64,000 nt of DNA from Iamia majanohamensis (GCF_028532485.1 NZ_CP116942.1:3534001-3598000), one strand, 5' to 3'. Shown: positions 1 to 8,822, counted from the stretch's first letter. Numbers and translations: made by a program. Notes: generated by a model not told the origin, from the sequence alone.

Positions 1-381
1 CAGGGCCTGGCCGCGGCCTACTCCCGGGCCCAGGTGATGCGCTACCTCGGGCTGCGGGCCCGCACCGCGGCGGCCCAGGGCCGACCCCCCGGGCCGGAGA
101 CCTCGGTCATGAAGCTGATGGCGGCGTGGAACATGAAGCGCAACGCCGAGCTGGCCCTCGCCATGCAGGGCCCATCGGGGATGCTGGCCGACGGCGTCGC
201 CCCCGAGGGCGGGCGCTGGCAGCAGCACTTCCTCTCCGCCCCGTCCATCCGCATCGCCGGCGGCAGCGACGAGATCCAGCGCAACGTGATGGGCGAGCGG
301 GTGCTGGGCCTGCCCCCCGAGGCGCGGGTCGACAAGGCGGTGCCGTTCCGTGAGCTGGCGCGGGGCCCGGGCCGTGGCTGA
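1..381 (+). CDS. Acyl-CoA dehydrogenase, C-terminal part (5' end outside window)
   Basis: The reading frame is open from base 1 and ends in TGA at 379-381, so only the last 126 codons are visible. The fragment belongs to the C-terminal helical domain of FadE-type acyl-CoA dehydrogenases. Around residues 87-95 it carries the family signature GGSDEIQRN, followed by GERVLGLP, which in known enzymes lies near the FAD of the neighbouring subunit. The enzyme would oxidise an acyl-CoA to the 2-enoyl-CoA with FAD. The stop overlaps the probable GTG start of the KstR-like regulator, so the two genes are likely cotranscribed. The substrate cannot be judged from this fragment. Confidence 0.85.
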   Translation, partial: QGLAAAYSRAQVMRYLGLRARTAAAQGRPPGPETSVMKLMAAWNMKRNAELALAMQGPSGMLADGVAPEGGRWQQHFLSAPSIRIAGGSDEIQRNVMGERVLGLPPEARVDKAVPFRELARGPGRG

Positions 382-994
382 CGCCACCCTGCCCGAGGGG
401 GCCGCGGTGCGCCCCGGCGAGGACGACCTCACCGCCGAGCAGCGGGACCGGCGGCGGCGCCTCATCGACGCCGCCTTCGAGCTGGGGGCCGAGGGCGGCT
501 ACGACGCGGTGCAGATGCGCGACGTGGCCGCCACCGCCAACGTGGCGCTGGCGACCATCTACCGGAACTTCTCCTCCAAGGACCACCTCCTCGCCGCCGC
601 CATGACGGAGTGGACGGGCCGGCTCCGGGACCGGGTGGCCACCCGCCCGCCGCGCGAGGGCACCGCCACCGAGCAGATGATCGAGGTGCTCGGCCGGGCC
701 TGCAGCGCCATGGAGCGCCAGCCCAAGCTGTCGATGGCGCTGGTGCGGGCCCTGTCGTCGTCCGACGCCGGCGTGCGCCAGAGCGGCACCGAGGTCCGCT
801 CGTCCATCGCCTCGGTGGGCGACGACATCCTCGCCCACCTCGACCCCGAGGTCAGGGCCGACATCCTGGCCGTGCTGGGCCACGTCTGGTACTCGAGCCT
901 GGTGGGCTGGGCCAACGGCCGCTCGTCGTTCGACACCGTCACGACCGAGCTGGAGCGGGCCTGCCGGGTCCTCATCACCCCCTACGAGCGCTGA
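374..994 (+). CDS. kstR: TetR-family regulator, KstR-like
   Basis: A 206-residue TetR repressor. The N-terminal helix-turn-helix reads EGGYDAVQMRDVAATA then ALATIYRNFSSKDHLL, which matches from memory the KstR DNA-binding region (GGYEAVQMRAVADRA, TLYRYFPSKVHLL). The C-terminal half is the ligand-binding and dimerisation part. KstR represses cholesterol-catabolism genes and is released by a CoA-thioester steroid intermediate. I chose GTG at 374 because it overlaps the upstream TGA; GTG at 350 is also in frame. Nine KstR-like palindromes elsewhere in the window support the assignment. No such box lies directly before this gene, so it is probably read through from the upstream dehydrogenase gene. 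The gene symbol rests on similarity only. Confidence 0.8.
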   Translation: MADATLPEGAAVRPGEDDLTAEQRDRRRRLIDAAFELGAEGGYDAVQMRDVAATANVALATIYRNFSSKDHLLAAAMTEWTGRLRDRVATRPPREGTATEQMIEVLGRACSAMERQPKLSMALVRALSSSDAGVRQSGTEVRSSIASVGDDILAHLDPEVRADILAVLGHVWYSSLVGWANGRSSFDTVTTELERACRVLITPYER

Positions 995-1015
995 CCCGCC
1001 CCAGGGGCGGTCACG

Positions 1016-1297
1016 TCAGGACAGGCGTTCGGTGATGACGACGGCGACCTCGTCGCCCTCGCCCTTGCCGACGGCCCTCCGGAGGGCGGCCTTGAGCGGG
1101 AGCTTGTGGGTGCCGTCGCCCAGGGCCATGAACGAGCTCTCGAAGGGCTCGCCGTCGACGGTGCCCCGCACCTTCACCAGTCCCCGGGTGCCGAAGTGCT
1201 CGGCCGAGCCGTCCATCTGGACGTAGCTCCACCCGCCCCTCGCCGGGCTCTTGCGGATGGTGGCGGTGAAGATGACAGGCGTGGTGGCGGTCGGCAC
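1016..1297 (-). CDS. DUF1905 domain protein
   Basis: A 93-residue protein that is almost entirely a DUF1905 domain: an N-terminal strand pair (FTATIRKSP), GGWSYVQM, a central [20 protein letters not shown] stretch and the characteristic [21 protein letters not shown] ending. The family forms a small beta barrel of unknown function, sometimes fused to a bacteriocin-protection domain, which is absent here. The GTG start at 1297 has an upstream purine-rich GAGGAGA at suitable spacing. It lies 75 bp downstream of the MFS gene on the same strand and may be the last gene of that operon. Function unknown. Confidence 0.75.
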   Translation of the reverse strand: MPTATTPVIFTATIRKSPARGGWSYVQMDGSAEHFGTRGLVKVRGTVDGEPFESSFMALGDGTHKLPLKAALRRAVGKGEGDEVAVVITERLS

Positions 1298-1372
1298 GGG
1301 ATCGTCTCCTCGGTCGGTGATCCTCCCACCAGACGACCGCCGCCGCCGGGACTCATCGGCGCGCCGCCTGCG

Positions 1373-2860
1373 TCAGCCGTCGGGGGCGAGCGAGGGCGGG
1401 GCGACGGAGGACTCGAAGGCGACCTCGGTGCGCAGCGGGCGCTCCTGGAGCCGGAAGGAGACCACGACGGCGACGGCAGCAACGGGGACGGCCGCGAGGA
1501 ACACGACGGGGAGGGCGTCGGCGAAGGCGGTCGGCGTGAGGGGCCCGTCGCCCAGCCCGGCGTTGAGGATGCCGCCGAAGATCGGAATGCCGACCACGTT
1601 GCCGAGGGAGCGGAACAGGAGGGCGGTGGAGGTGGCCGTGCCCAGGTCCCGCTGGGGGGCGGAGTTCTGGGCCGCGACCAGCGACGGCTGCATGGAGAAC
1701 CCGACGCCGGTGCCGAGCACCAGGGCGAAGGCGCCGACCACGACCACCGGCGTGTCCAGGCCCAGGGTGGCGAGGAGGCCGACGCCCGCGAGCATCAGCA
1801 CCGAGCCGGCCCGGGGCCAGGCCCGGTACTGCCCGGCCCGGGCCACGCCCCGGCCGGCGACGAGGGTGCCGAAGGCGGCGCCGAACATCAGGGGCATGAG
1901 CACGAACCCGGCGCGGGTCGGCGACACCCCCCGCACCTCCTGGACGAAGAGGGGGATGAAGAAGATGCCGCACCAGAGCAGGAGGCCGCTGGCGAAGTTC
2001 ACCCCCACGCACACCCGCATGACCCGGTCCCGCAGCAGGGCCAGGGGGAGGACGGGCTCGGGCGCCCGCCGTTCCCGGCGGACGAAGAGGACGACCAGCA
2101 CCACCATGCCCACGGCCAGGCCCACGAGCCCGGCCGAGGTCCAGGGCAGGTCGTTCCCGCCGAGGGTCGCGACCAGCACCAGGCAGGCCAGGGCGGCGGC
2201 CAGGAGCACCGACCCGGGCCAGTCGAGGGCGTGGGGCACCCGGCGGTACGGGATGCGGAGGCCGAAGACGACGATGCCCATGGCCACCAGTCCGACGGGC
2301 ACGTTGATGAGGAACGCCCAGCGCCAGCTCAGGTGGTCGACGAACAGGCCGCCCACCAGCGGGCCCGCGACGCTGGAGATGGCGAAGAGCACGCCCTGGT
2401 AGCCGAGCCAGCGGCCCAGCTCGCGGGCGGGCACGACGTCGGCCAGCACGGCCATGGCCAGCGCGCCCAGCCCGCCCCCGCCCAGGCCCTGCACGAACCG
2501 GGCGACCAGGAGCTGGTCCATGGTCTGGGCCAGCCCGCACGCCACCGAGGCCACCAGGAACAGGGCGATGGCCGCGACGAGGACCTTCTTGCGGCCGTAG
2601 AGGTCGCCCACCTTGCCGTAGAGGGGCATGGTCGCGACCACGCCCAGCACGTAGGCGGTCACCACCCAGGTGACCCGTTCGAAGCCGCCCAGCTCGTCGG
2701 TGATGGTGGGCAGGGCGGTGGCCACGATCGTGCCGTCGAGCGTGCTCATCACCTGGCCCAGCTGGACCCCGACGAACACCACCAGGACGCTGGCCCCGGG
2801 CCGCGCCCGCCTGTCCGATCCGTCCCCGACCGGGCCCGCGTCCGGCCGGGTCGTGGTCAC
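1373..2860 (-). CDS. MFS drug/solute exporter, DHA2 (EmrB/QacA) type
   Basis: A 495-residue membrane transporter of the 14-helix DHA2 class, the expected length. The first helix contains the family motif LDGTIVATALP, and the loop after helix 2 has the MFS motif A variant GKVGDLYGRKKV. Such proteins export hydrophobic compounds in exchange for protons. The GTG start at 2860 overlaps the TGA of the upstream enoyl-CoA hydratase by four bases (GTGA), which fixes the start and shows cotranscription with the FadD19-like operon. In this context it may export steroid-like or CoA-pathway end products, but that is inference. Confidence 0.88.
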   Translation of the reverse strand: MTTTRPDAGPVGDGSDRRARPGASVLVVFVGVQLGQVMSTLDGTIVATALPTITDELGGFERVTWVVTAYVLGVVATMPLYGKVGDLYGRKKVLVAAIALFLVASVACGLAQTMDQLLVARFVQGLGGGGLGALAMAVLADVVPARELGRWLGYQGVLFAISSVAGPLVGGLFVDHLSWRWAFLINVPVGLVAMGIVVFGLRIPYRRVPHALDWPGSVLLAAALACLVLVATLGGNDLPWTSAGLVGLAVGMVVLVVLFVRRERRAPEPVLPLALLRDRVMRVCVGVNFASGLLLWCGIFFIPLFVQEVRGVSPTRAGFVLMPLMFGAAFGTLVAGRGVARAGQYRAWPRAGSVLMLAGVGLLATLGLDTPVVVVGAFALVLGTGVGFSMQPSLVAAQNSAPQRDLGTATSTALLFRSLGNVVGIPIFGGILNAGLGDGPLTPTAFADALPVVFLAAVPVAAVAVVVSFRLQERPLRTEVAFESSVAPPSLAPDG

Positions 2861-3753
2861 GTGCCCCCGGTGGTCCGGTAGTCGTGGAAGGGCTCGTCGC
2901 GCTCGGAGAGGGCCTCCTTCAGCCCGACCGCCTCGATGCGGTCGAGGAAGGCCTTGAAGCTCTCCTGCTTGGTGCCGAGGGCGCACAGCTCGGTGCCCTG
3001 GCGGATGGCGGCGCGCAGGCCCATGGCGTCCATGGCCCGGTGCACGGTGCGCTTGTTGAGCGACACGATGTCGGTGGGGATGAGGGCGATGCGGCGGGCG
3101 ACGGCGAGCACCTCGTCGTCGAGCTCGGCCTCGGGGAAGGCCCGGTTGGCCCACCCCAGGGTGACGGCCTCCTCGCCGGTGATGGAGTCGCCGGTGACCA
3201 TCATCTCCATGGCCCGGCGCATGCCGAGGAACCAGGCGTGGAAGTGCATGTCGGGCACGCCGAAGCGCACCGCGGGGTAGCCCATCTTGGCGTCGGTGGC
3301 CACGTAGACCAGGTCGCAGCCGGTGGCCAACTCGCTGCCGCCGGCCAGGCAGTAGCCGTGCACCTGGGCGATGACGGGCTTGCCCAGGTCCCAGATGCCC
3401 ATCCACGTCTCGGTGACGTGGCGGGGCCACTGGCCGTCGCCGCCGGCGGTGTAGTGCGGCATGTCGAGGCCCTCGTTGCCGCCGCCCAGGTCGTAGCCGG
3501 CCGAGAAGCACGGACCGGCGCCCCGGACGATCATCACCTTCACCGCGTCGTCGCCGTCGGCGTCCTCGAGGGCGGCGATGAGGTCGCCCCGCAGGGCGTG
3601 GTTGAGGGCGTTGCGCTTCTCGGGCCGGTTGAGGGTGATGCGCCGGATCCCGGGGGCGGGGTCGTCGAGCAGCACCGTCGAGGCCCGGTCCTGGCCGTCG
3701 CGCGGCGCCGAGCGGCCCTCGGCCCCGTACGAGGAGGAGGAGGGGTCGCTCAC
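2857..3753 (-). CDS. Enoyl-CoA hydratase/isomerase family protein
   Basis: A 298-residue crotonase-fold protein. The N-terminal ITLNRPEKRNALN motif and the two oxyanion-hole segments, around PCFSAGYDL and HGYCLAGGSELATGCD, are intact. In the second half, where hydratases usually have a FGxPE-type glutamate, the sequence reads YPAVRFGVPDMHFHAW, so a classical hydratase mechanism is doubtful; isomerase, hydrolase or lyase activity on an acyl-CoA is possible. GTG at 3753 overlaps the amidohydrolase stop (GTGA). It sits in the middle of the operon headed by the FadD19-like synthetase, so it probably acts on a CoA thioester made by that pathway. Confidence 0.85.
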   Translation of the reverse strand: MSDPSSSSYGAEGRSAPRDGQDRASTVLLDDPAPGIRRITLNRPEKRNALNHALRGDLIAALEDADGDDAVKVMIVRGAGPCFSAGYDLGGGNEGLDMPHYTAGGDGQWPRHVTETWMGIWDLGKPVIAQVHGYCLAGGSELATGCDLVYVATDAKMGYPAVRFGVPDMHFHAWFLGMRRAMEMMVTGDSITGEEAVTLGWANRAFPEAELDDEVLAVARRIALIPTDIVSLNKRTVHRAMDAMGLRAAIRQGTELCALGTKQESFKAFLDRIEAVGLKEALSERDEPFHDYRTTGGT

Positions 3754-4997
3754 TTGATGGCCCGGGTGTCCATGTCGCCCGAGATGCGCTCGAGGGCCTT
3801 GTCGGGCACCTCGTCGATGGGCGTGGCCACCTCCTCCACCGTCGGGCCGATGCGGGCCGCCAGGGGGGCGAGGGCGTCGAGGTCGAAGTCGTACATCTCC
3901 GCCGCGTTGCCGGCCAGGATCTGGCGCAGCTCGGCCTCGGGGGCGTCGCTGAAGCGGGCCCGCAGGTTCTCCCGCGTGAAGGGGTAGGTGCCCTCGTCGT
4001 GGGGGTAGTCGCTGCCCCACATGAACTTGTCGAGGCCGATGACGTGGCGGGCCTCGGCGTCGGCCTGGCGGGGCTGGCTCACGCCCATCCACACGTTCTG
4101 GTGGAAGTACTCGGTGGCGTTTTTGGGCAGGACGTGGTCGTCGCCGTAGCGGATCTCGCCGGTGGCCCCGGTGTCGCGGATGCTGCGGATGGTGGAGTCG
4201 AGCCGCTCCAGGAGGGGCGGGACCCAGGCGCAGCCGGCCTCGGTGAGCACGACCTTCAGGCGCGGGAAGCGCTCGAAGACCCCGGAGAGGATCATCTGCA
4301 CCAGCGGCCGCTCGGTGTAGAAGGGCACCTCGTTGATGTAGAGCAGCATCGACACCGGGTAGGGGCCGTAGTCCGGGTTGCCGGTGCCGCTGTGCACGTT
4401 GACGGGGACCTGGAGGTCCTGGAGGACCTCCCACAGCGGGTCGTAGCAGCGGTCGTAGAGGGGCTTCACCCACTTCACGTCAGGTGGGATGTTGGGCAGC
4501 AGGATGCCGCCGCGGAGGCCGTGCTCCTTGATCCACTGCACGTCCGCGATGGCGTCGTCGACGTCGTTGAGGAAGATCTGGCCCACACCGGCCCGGCGCT
4601 CGGGGAACCGGCCGCACCAGTCGACCAGCCACCGGTTGTGGGCCTGCACCCCGGCGTGGCGGTGGGCGTACTCCTCGTCGGTGGGCGGCTTGGCGAAGAG
4701 GACGAAGCTGGGGAAGAACGGCGGCACCGTGTTGGGGAACACGACCTCGCCGGCGATGCCGTCCTCCTCCTGCTGGCCGTTGCGCATCTCGTCGTCCCAG
4801 TTGCGCAGCTTCCGGGTGTCGCCCAGGTCCTTGTAGGGGTTCTTGTACTTGCCCCGCCAGGCGTCGAAGTCGTCGCGGAAGGCGGGGTCGAGGTACTCCC
4901 GGTAGGTCTGGTGGTTGGCCCCGGCGTGGCAGTCGGCCGAGATGATCGTGTACCGGTCGGTCGCGGTCTCGGTGGGCGGGGTCTCGGTGGCGGTCAT
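3750..4997 (-). CDS. Amidohydrolase-family (COG2159-type) metal-dependent hydrolase
   Basis: A 415-residue TIM-barrel protein of the amidohydrolase-2 group, which includes decarboxylases and C-C bond hydrolases. Visible metal-site elements are the N-terminal SADCHAG (a DxH-type motif), a central HSGTGNPD, LTEAGCAWVP and the C-terminal WGSDYPHDEGTYP with the conserved Asp. ATG at 4997 follows the nitronate monooxygenase stop by four bases. Genes of this family occur within actinobacterial steroid-degradation clusters, but the reaction is usually unassigned. In this operon, hydrolytic or decarboxylating cleavage of an intermediate is a reasonable guess, not shown by the sequence. Confidence 0.82.
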   Translation of the reverse strand: MTATETPPTETATDRYTIISADCHAGANHQTYREYLDPAFRDDFDAWRGKYKNPYKDLGDTRKLRNWDDEMRNGQQEEDGIAGEVVFPNTVPPFFPSFVLFAKPPTDEEYAHRHAGVQAHNRWLVDWCGRFPERRAGVGQIFLNDVDDAIADVQWIKEHGLRGGILLPNIPPDVKWVKPLYDRCYDPLWEVLQDLQVPVNVHSGTGNPDYGPYPVSMLLYINEVPFYTERPLVQMILSGVFERFPRLKVVLTEAGCAWVPPLLERLDSTIRSIRDTGATGEIRYGDDHVLPKNATEYFHQNVWMGVSQPRQADAEARHVIGLDKFMWGSDYPHDEGTYPFTRENLRARFSDAPEAELRQILAGNAAEMYDFDLDALAPLAARIGPTVEEVATPIDEVPDKALERISGDMDTRAIK

Positions 4998-5001
4998 GGG
5001 A

Positions 5002-6135
5002 TCACCCTTCCAGGTCGGCGGTGAGGCGTTCGGTGACGTCGACGTACTCCTGGACCATGTCGACGACCACCTGCTTGGTGGAGCGCACCTGGTCCATGCG
5101 GCTGACGATCTGGCCGACGGGCATGCCGACCAGCTCGCGGGGAGGCGTCGCGCCCATCTTCTGGCTGGCGTAGGAGTTGAGGATGAACTGGAGCGGCATG
5201 GGCAGGGTGCCGGGCGAGTCCGGCGCCTCCCAGGCATCGGTCCAGGCCGTGCGCAGCTGGCGGGCGGGCTTGCCGGTGTAGGCCCGGGAGCGCACCGTGT
5301 CGGTGGAGGTGGCGCCCAGCAGCTTCTCGGTGACCACCGGGGACGAGCCGTTCTCGGCCACGGTCAGCCAGATGGACCCGGTCCACACGCCGGCGGCGCC
5401 CAGGGCCATGGCCGCGGCCATCTGGCGACCACCGCCGATGCCCCCGGCCGCGAGCACGGGCACGTCGACGGCGTCGACCACGTCGGGCACGAGGACCATG
5501 GAGGCCACCTCGCCGGTGTGGCCGCCGGCCTCGTAGCCCTGGGCGATGATGATGTCGACGCCGAGGGCCACGTCGCGCTGGGCCTGCTCGACCCGACCGA
5601 TGAGGGCGGCGACCTTCACGCCCTGCTCGTGGGCCTGGTCGATGGCCGCCTTGGGCGGGGGGCCGAGGGCGCTGGCCAGCAGGGCGATGTCGTGGGACAG
5701 GGCGATGTCGATCTGCGGCGCGCCGGTGGCCGCGGTCCACCCCAGCACCCCGGCACCGAGGCCGGCCCCCTCCTCGAGGCCGTCGTCGCGGGCGGCGACG
5801 TCGACGCCGTGCTCGGTGAGGATGCGGTCGGTGTAGTCCCAGTGGTCCTGGGAGATGTGGGACCGCAGCTGGGCCCCGATGTCGGACACGTCGTCGATGC
5901 CGGCGTCGCGGTCGAGGGTCTTGACCGGCATGACCACGTCGACGCCGTAGGGCCGGCCGCCGACGTGCTCGTCGATCCAGGTCAGCTCCTGCTCGAGCTC
6001 CTCGGGCGAGAAGGCCAGCGCGCCGAGCACGCCCATGCCGCCGGCGTTGGTGACCGCGGCGACGACGTCGCGGCAGTGGGAGAAGGCGAAGATCGGGTAC
6101 TCGATCCCGAACGCCTCGGTCAGCGGGTTCCTCAT
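5002..6135 (-). CDS. Nitronate monooxygenase-like FMN enzyme
   Basis: A 377-residue FMN-binding TIM-barrel protein of the 2-nitropropane dioxygenase/nitronate monooxygenase family. Characteristic parts are the N-terminal FGIEYPIFAF, AGGMGVLGAL, the active-site region IIAQGYEAGGHTG and the phosphate-binding GGIGGGRQMAAAMALGAAGVWTG. Members in steroid clusters (for example Rv3553 in Mycobacterium tuberculosis) are thought to act on enone or enoyl intermediates rather than nitronates. The ATG at 6135 overlaps the stop of the upstream FadD gene (ATGA), so translation is probably coupled. Reaction uncertain; the family call is firm. Confidence 0.88.
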   Translation of the reverse strand: MRNPLTEAFGIEYPIFAFSHCRDVVAAVTNAGGMGVLGALAFSPEELEQELTWIDEHVGGRPYGVDVVMPVKTLDRDAGIDDVSDIGAQLRSHISQDHWDYTDRILTEHGVDVAARDDGLEEGAGLGAGVLGWTAATGAPQIDIALSHDIALLASALGPPPKAAIDQAHEQGVKVAALIGRVEQAQRDVALGVDIIIAQGYEAGGHTGEVASMVLVPDVVDAVDVPVLAAGGIGGGRQMAAAMALGAAGVWTGSIWLTVAENGSSPVVTEKLLGATSTDTVRSRAYTGKPARQLRTAWTDAWEAPDSPGTLPMPLQFILNSYASQKMGATPPRELVGMPVGQIVSRMDQVRSTKQVVVDMVQEYVDVTERLTADLEG

Positions 6136-7739
6136 GCGGGTGTCGTCTCCTCGGTGACCGTGCGGGCACGGGTGTAGTCGGGCTTCCCGCTGGGCTGGCG
6201 GGGGACCTCGTCGACCAGGTGCACCCGGCGGGGCACCTTGTAGCCGGCGATGCGCGAGCGGCAGTGCTCGGTGAGGTCGTCGGCGGTCGGGCTGGTGCCG
6301 GTCCGGGGGGCCACCACCGCGGCCACGGCCTGGCCCCAGCGCTCGTCGGCCACGCCGATGACGAGGGCGTCGAAGACGTCGGGGTGGGCCTTCAGGGCCG
6401 ACTCCACCTCCTCGGGGAAGACCTTCTCGCCGCCGGTGTTGATGCACTGCGACCCCCGGCCGAGGAGGGTCATGGTGCCGTCCTCCTCCAGGCGGGCCAG
6501 GTCGCCGGGCACCGAGAGGCGGCGGCCGTCGACCTCGATGAAGGTGGCCGCGGTCTTGACCGGGTCCTTGTAGTAGCCGAGCGGGACGTTGCCGCCCCGG
6601 GCCAGGCGCCCCACCTCGCCGGGGGCCACGGGGTGGCCCTCGTCGTCGATGATCACCGAGTCGGGCCCCAGGGGGACGTTGATCATCCCGCCCCCGGTGC
6701 CGCCCGAGGTGGCCCCCTTCTCGACCAGGCGCATGCCGTTGAAGCCGCCCTCCGACGAGCCGACGGCCTCGCTCACGAACACGTTCGGCAGCAGGTCGAA
6801 GAGCCGGTCCTTCACCGCCGGCGAGAACACCGCGGCGGTGGAGGCGATGGCCATCAGCGACGAGGTGTCGTAGGTGCGCTCCTCCAGGGCGTCGATGAGG
6901 GGCACGGCCATGGCGTCGCCGGTGATGGAGATGACGCCGATGTCGTAGCGCTCGATGGCGTCCCACACGAGGTGGGGGTCGAAGCGGGGCAGCAGCACGT
7001 TGGTGACGCCCTTGAAGAGGCCGCCGAGGGTGCCCCACTGGGCGGCGCCGTGCATGAGGGGGGCGAGGACCAGGCCCATGCTGGGCTCCCCCTCGGCCGC
7101 GGCCCGGGAGAGCTGGTGCTCGTCGGTGATGCGCTCGCCGGTGACGAAGTCGATGCCGCCGCCGAGGGTGCGCCACACGTCCTCGTGGCGCCACATCACC
7201 CCCTTGGGCATGCCCGTGGTGCCGCCGGTGTAGAGGATGTAGAGGTCGCCGTCGTCGCGTGGCCCGAAGTCGCGCTCGGGCGAGCACGCCGCGAGGGCGT
7301 CCTCGTAGCGGACCGCCCCGGTGGGCACGGGGTCGGCGGTCCCGTCGTCGATCTCGACCAGGTGGCGGAGCCCGGGCAGGCGGTCGCGCACCTCGGCGAT
7401 GCGGTCGGCGAAGCCGGCCTGGTAGACGACCGCCACCACGTCGGCGTTGTCGAACAGGTACACCAGCTCGTCGGCCACGTAGCGGTAGTTGACGTTGATG
7501 GGGACGGCCCGGAGCTTGTAGGCGGCGAGCATGGCCTCGACGTACTCGAGGCTGTTGTACGAGTAGATCGCCACGTGGTCGCGCTCGCCGATGCCCTGGG
7601 CGGCCAGGTGGTGGGCCAGGCGGTTGGCCCGGGCCTCGAGCTCGGCGAAGGTCAGCGAGCGGTCACCGCAGATCAGCGCGGTGCGGTCGGGCACCAGGTC
7701 GACGGTGTGCTCGGCGAGGTCCGCCAGGTTGAAGGCCAT
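6132..7739 (-). CDS. FadD19-like acyl-CoA synthetase (steroid-acid activating type)
   Basis: A 535-residue ANL-superfamily ligase that would adenylate a carboxylic acid and transfer it to CoA. It has the P-loop YTGGTTGMPKGV, the WRHEDV segment typical of FadD19/FadD17-type ligases, the hinge GRGSQCINTGGEKVFPEEVE and the C-terminal catalytic Lys in PSGKPDY. It resembles M. tuberculosis FadD19, which activates C26/C27 cholestenoate, along its whole length (MAFNLADLAEHTVDLVPDR, GGTTG, INTGGEK blocks). It is the first gene of the minus-strand operon ending with the MFS exporter. A KstR-like palindrome at 7748-7761 lies 8 bp before the ATG. A second copy of this family is at 22277. Confidence 0.88.
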   Translation of the reverse strand: MAFNLADLAEHTVDLVPDRTALICGDRSLTFAELEARANRLAHHLAAQGIGERDHVAIYSYNSLEYVEAMLAAYKLRAVPINVNYRYVADELVYLFDNADVVAVVYQAGFADRIAEVRDRLPGLRHLVEIDDGTADPVPTGAVRYEDALAACSPERDFGPRDDGDLYILYTGGTTGMPKGVMWRHEDVWRTLGGGIDFVTGERITDEHQLSRAAAEGEPSMGLVLAPLMHGAAQWGTLGGLFKGVTNVLLPRFDPHLVWDAIERYDIGVISITGDAMAVPLIDALEERTYDTSSLMAIASTAAVFSPAVKDRLFDLLPNVFVSEAVGSSEGGFNGMRLVEKGATSGGTGGGMINVPLGPDSVIIDDEGHPVAPGEVGRLARGGNVPLGYYKDPVKTAATFIEVDGRRLSVPGDLARLEEDGTMTLLGRGSQCINTGGEKVFPEEVESALKAHPDVFDALVIGVADERWGQAVAAVVAPRTGTSPTADDLTEHCRSRIAGYKVPRRVHLVDEVPRQPSGKPDYTRARTVTEETTPA

Positions 7740-7747
7740 CGCTGAAG

Positions 7748-7761
7748 TAGAACACGTTCTC
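7748..7761. promoter_or_regulatory. KstR-like operator (FadD19-like operon)
   Basis: TAGAACACGTTCTC fits the KstR box TnnAACnnGTTnnA except for the last base. It lies 8 bp before the ATG of the leftward FadD gene, so the repressor would cover the core promoter. It shares the divergent intergenic region with the site at 7821. Confidence 0.7.
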
Positions 7762-7820
7762 TCACGTCGGGCAATCGACCCCGGCTGACCAGGGCCTCCT
7801 TGGCCGGTGGCAGGCGGAGG

Positions 7821-7834
7821 TAGAATGTGTTCTA
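7821..7834. promoter_or_regulatory. KstR-like operator (DUF35/Ltp operon)
   Basis: TAGAATGTGTTCTA is a KstR-like palindrome with one change in the left half (AAT for AAC). TAGAAT is also a good actinobacterial -10 hexamer for the rightward gene, whose GTG is 8 bp further on. Operator and -10 probably overlap. Confidence 0.65.
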
Positions 7835-7842
7835 CTTCGCCT

Positions 7843-8283
7843 GTGCCGCCGGACACAGAGACCACGTTCACCATGGAGCTCATGTACCGGCGGAGCCTGG
7901 GGCCGGTCGTGGGCGGCTTCTTCACCGGGCTGCGGGACCAGCGGGTGCTGGCCAGCCGCACCGCCGAGGGGCGGGTGATCTGCCCCCCGCTCGAGTACGA
8001 CCCCGAGACCGGCGACGGCGTCGACGAGCTGGTCGAGGTGGGCGCCGCCGGCGAGGTCACGGCGTGGGCGTGGGTGGCCGAGCCCCGCCGCAAGCACCCG
8101 CTCGACCGCCCCTTCGCCTGGGTGCTGGTCCGCCTCGACGGGGCCGACACCGCCATGGTCCACGCCCTCGACGCCGAGGGCCCCGACGCCGTCCGCACCG
8201 GCATGCGGGTCCGGGTCCGGTGGGCCGAGGAGCGCACCGGGACGATCACCGACATCGCCTGCTTCGAGCCGGAGGGGACATGA
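7843..8283 (+). CDS. OB-fold (DUF35-type) protein without zinc ribbon
   Basis: A 146-residue protein with the features of an OB-fold acyl-CoA-associated domain: SLGPVVGGFFTGLRDQRVLASRT, then CPPLEYDPETGD, a WAWVAEPRRKHPLDRPFAWVLVRLDG strand pair and a C-terminal VRVRWAEERTGTITDIACFEP. Only one cysteine remains in the position of the usual zinc ribbon, so that subdomain is lost. GTG at 7843 is the first codon after the KstR-like operator; ATG at 7873 is an alternative. Its stop overlaps the ATG of the next DUF35 gene. It probably forms part of a complex with the Ltp proteins downstream. Confidence 0.72.
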   Translation: MPPDTETTFTMELMYRRSLGPVVGGFFTGLRDQRVLASRTAEGRVICPPLEYDPETGDGVDELVEVGAAGEVTAWAWVAEPRRKHPLDRPFAWVLVRLDGADTAMVHALDAEGPDAVRTGMRVRVRWAEERTGTITDIACFEPEGT

Positions 8284-8822
8284 CGCCGGACACCGAGACC
8301 GACGAGGGCGACGTCCGCTTCGTGCGCCAGCTAATCGGGCTCGACTACGCGGTGCGCACGAACCCGGTGGCCCGGGCCTTCGGCGAGGCCCTCGCCGAGG
8401 GGCGCATCACCGGCCACCGGTGCCCGTCGTGCGGGCTGGTCTACGTGCCGCCCAAGGGCTTCTGCCCCATCTGCACCGTGCCCACCGGCTCCGAGCACGA
8501 GGTCGCCATCGCCGACCGCGGCATCGTCACGTCGTGGACGGTGCTCACGCCGATCCAGTACGCCGGCCAGGAGGAGCGCGAGGACTACGCCCTGGCCAGC
8601 CTCCTGCTCGAGGGGGCCGACGGCACCGTCGGCCAGCAGCGGCTCGTCGAGGTGGCCCTCGACGAGATCCGCATGGGCCTGCGGGTCGAGGCGGTGTGGG
8701 CGCCCGAGGGCGAGCGGGAGCCCGATGACCGGGGCTACGGGCTCGGCACCGCGATCACCGGGTGGCGCCCCACGGGCGAGCCCGACGCCCCCGCCGACGC
8801 CTACCGGGAGCACGTCCTGTGA
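8280..8822 (+). CDS. DUF35 protein: zinc ribbon plus OB-fold (Rv3521-like)
   Basis: A 180-residue protein. Residues about 45-65 hold a rubredoxin-like zinc ribbon with CPSC and CPIC pairs separated by 14 residues, followed by the OB-fold domain (GIVTSWTVLTPIQYAG, YALASLLLEGADG). Such proteins partner thiolase-fold enzymes: in M. tuberculosis the DUF35 domain of ChsH2 forms the active complex with the aldolase Ltp2, and Rv3521 precedes ltp4 and ltp3 as here. ATG overlaps the upstream stop (ATGA). I infer that it assembles with the Ltp protein encoded next. Confidence 0.82.
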   Translation: MTPDTETDEGDVRFVRQLIGLDYAVRTNPVARAFGEALAEGRITGHRCPSCGLVYVPPKGFCPICTVPTGSEHEVAIADRGIVTSWTVLTPIQYAGQEEREDYALASLLLEGADGTVGQQRLVEVALDEIRMGLRVEAVWAPEGEREPDDRGYGLGTAITGWRPTGEPDAPADAYREHVL

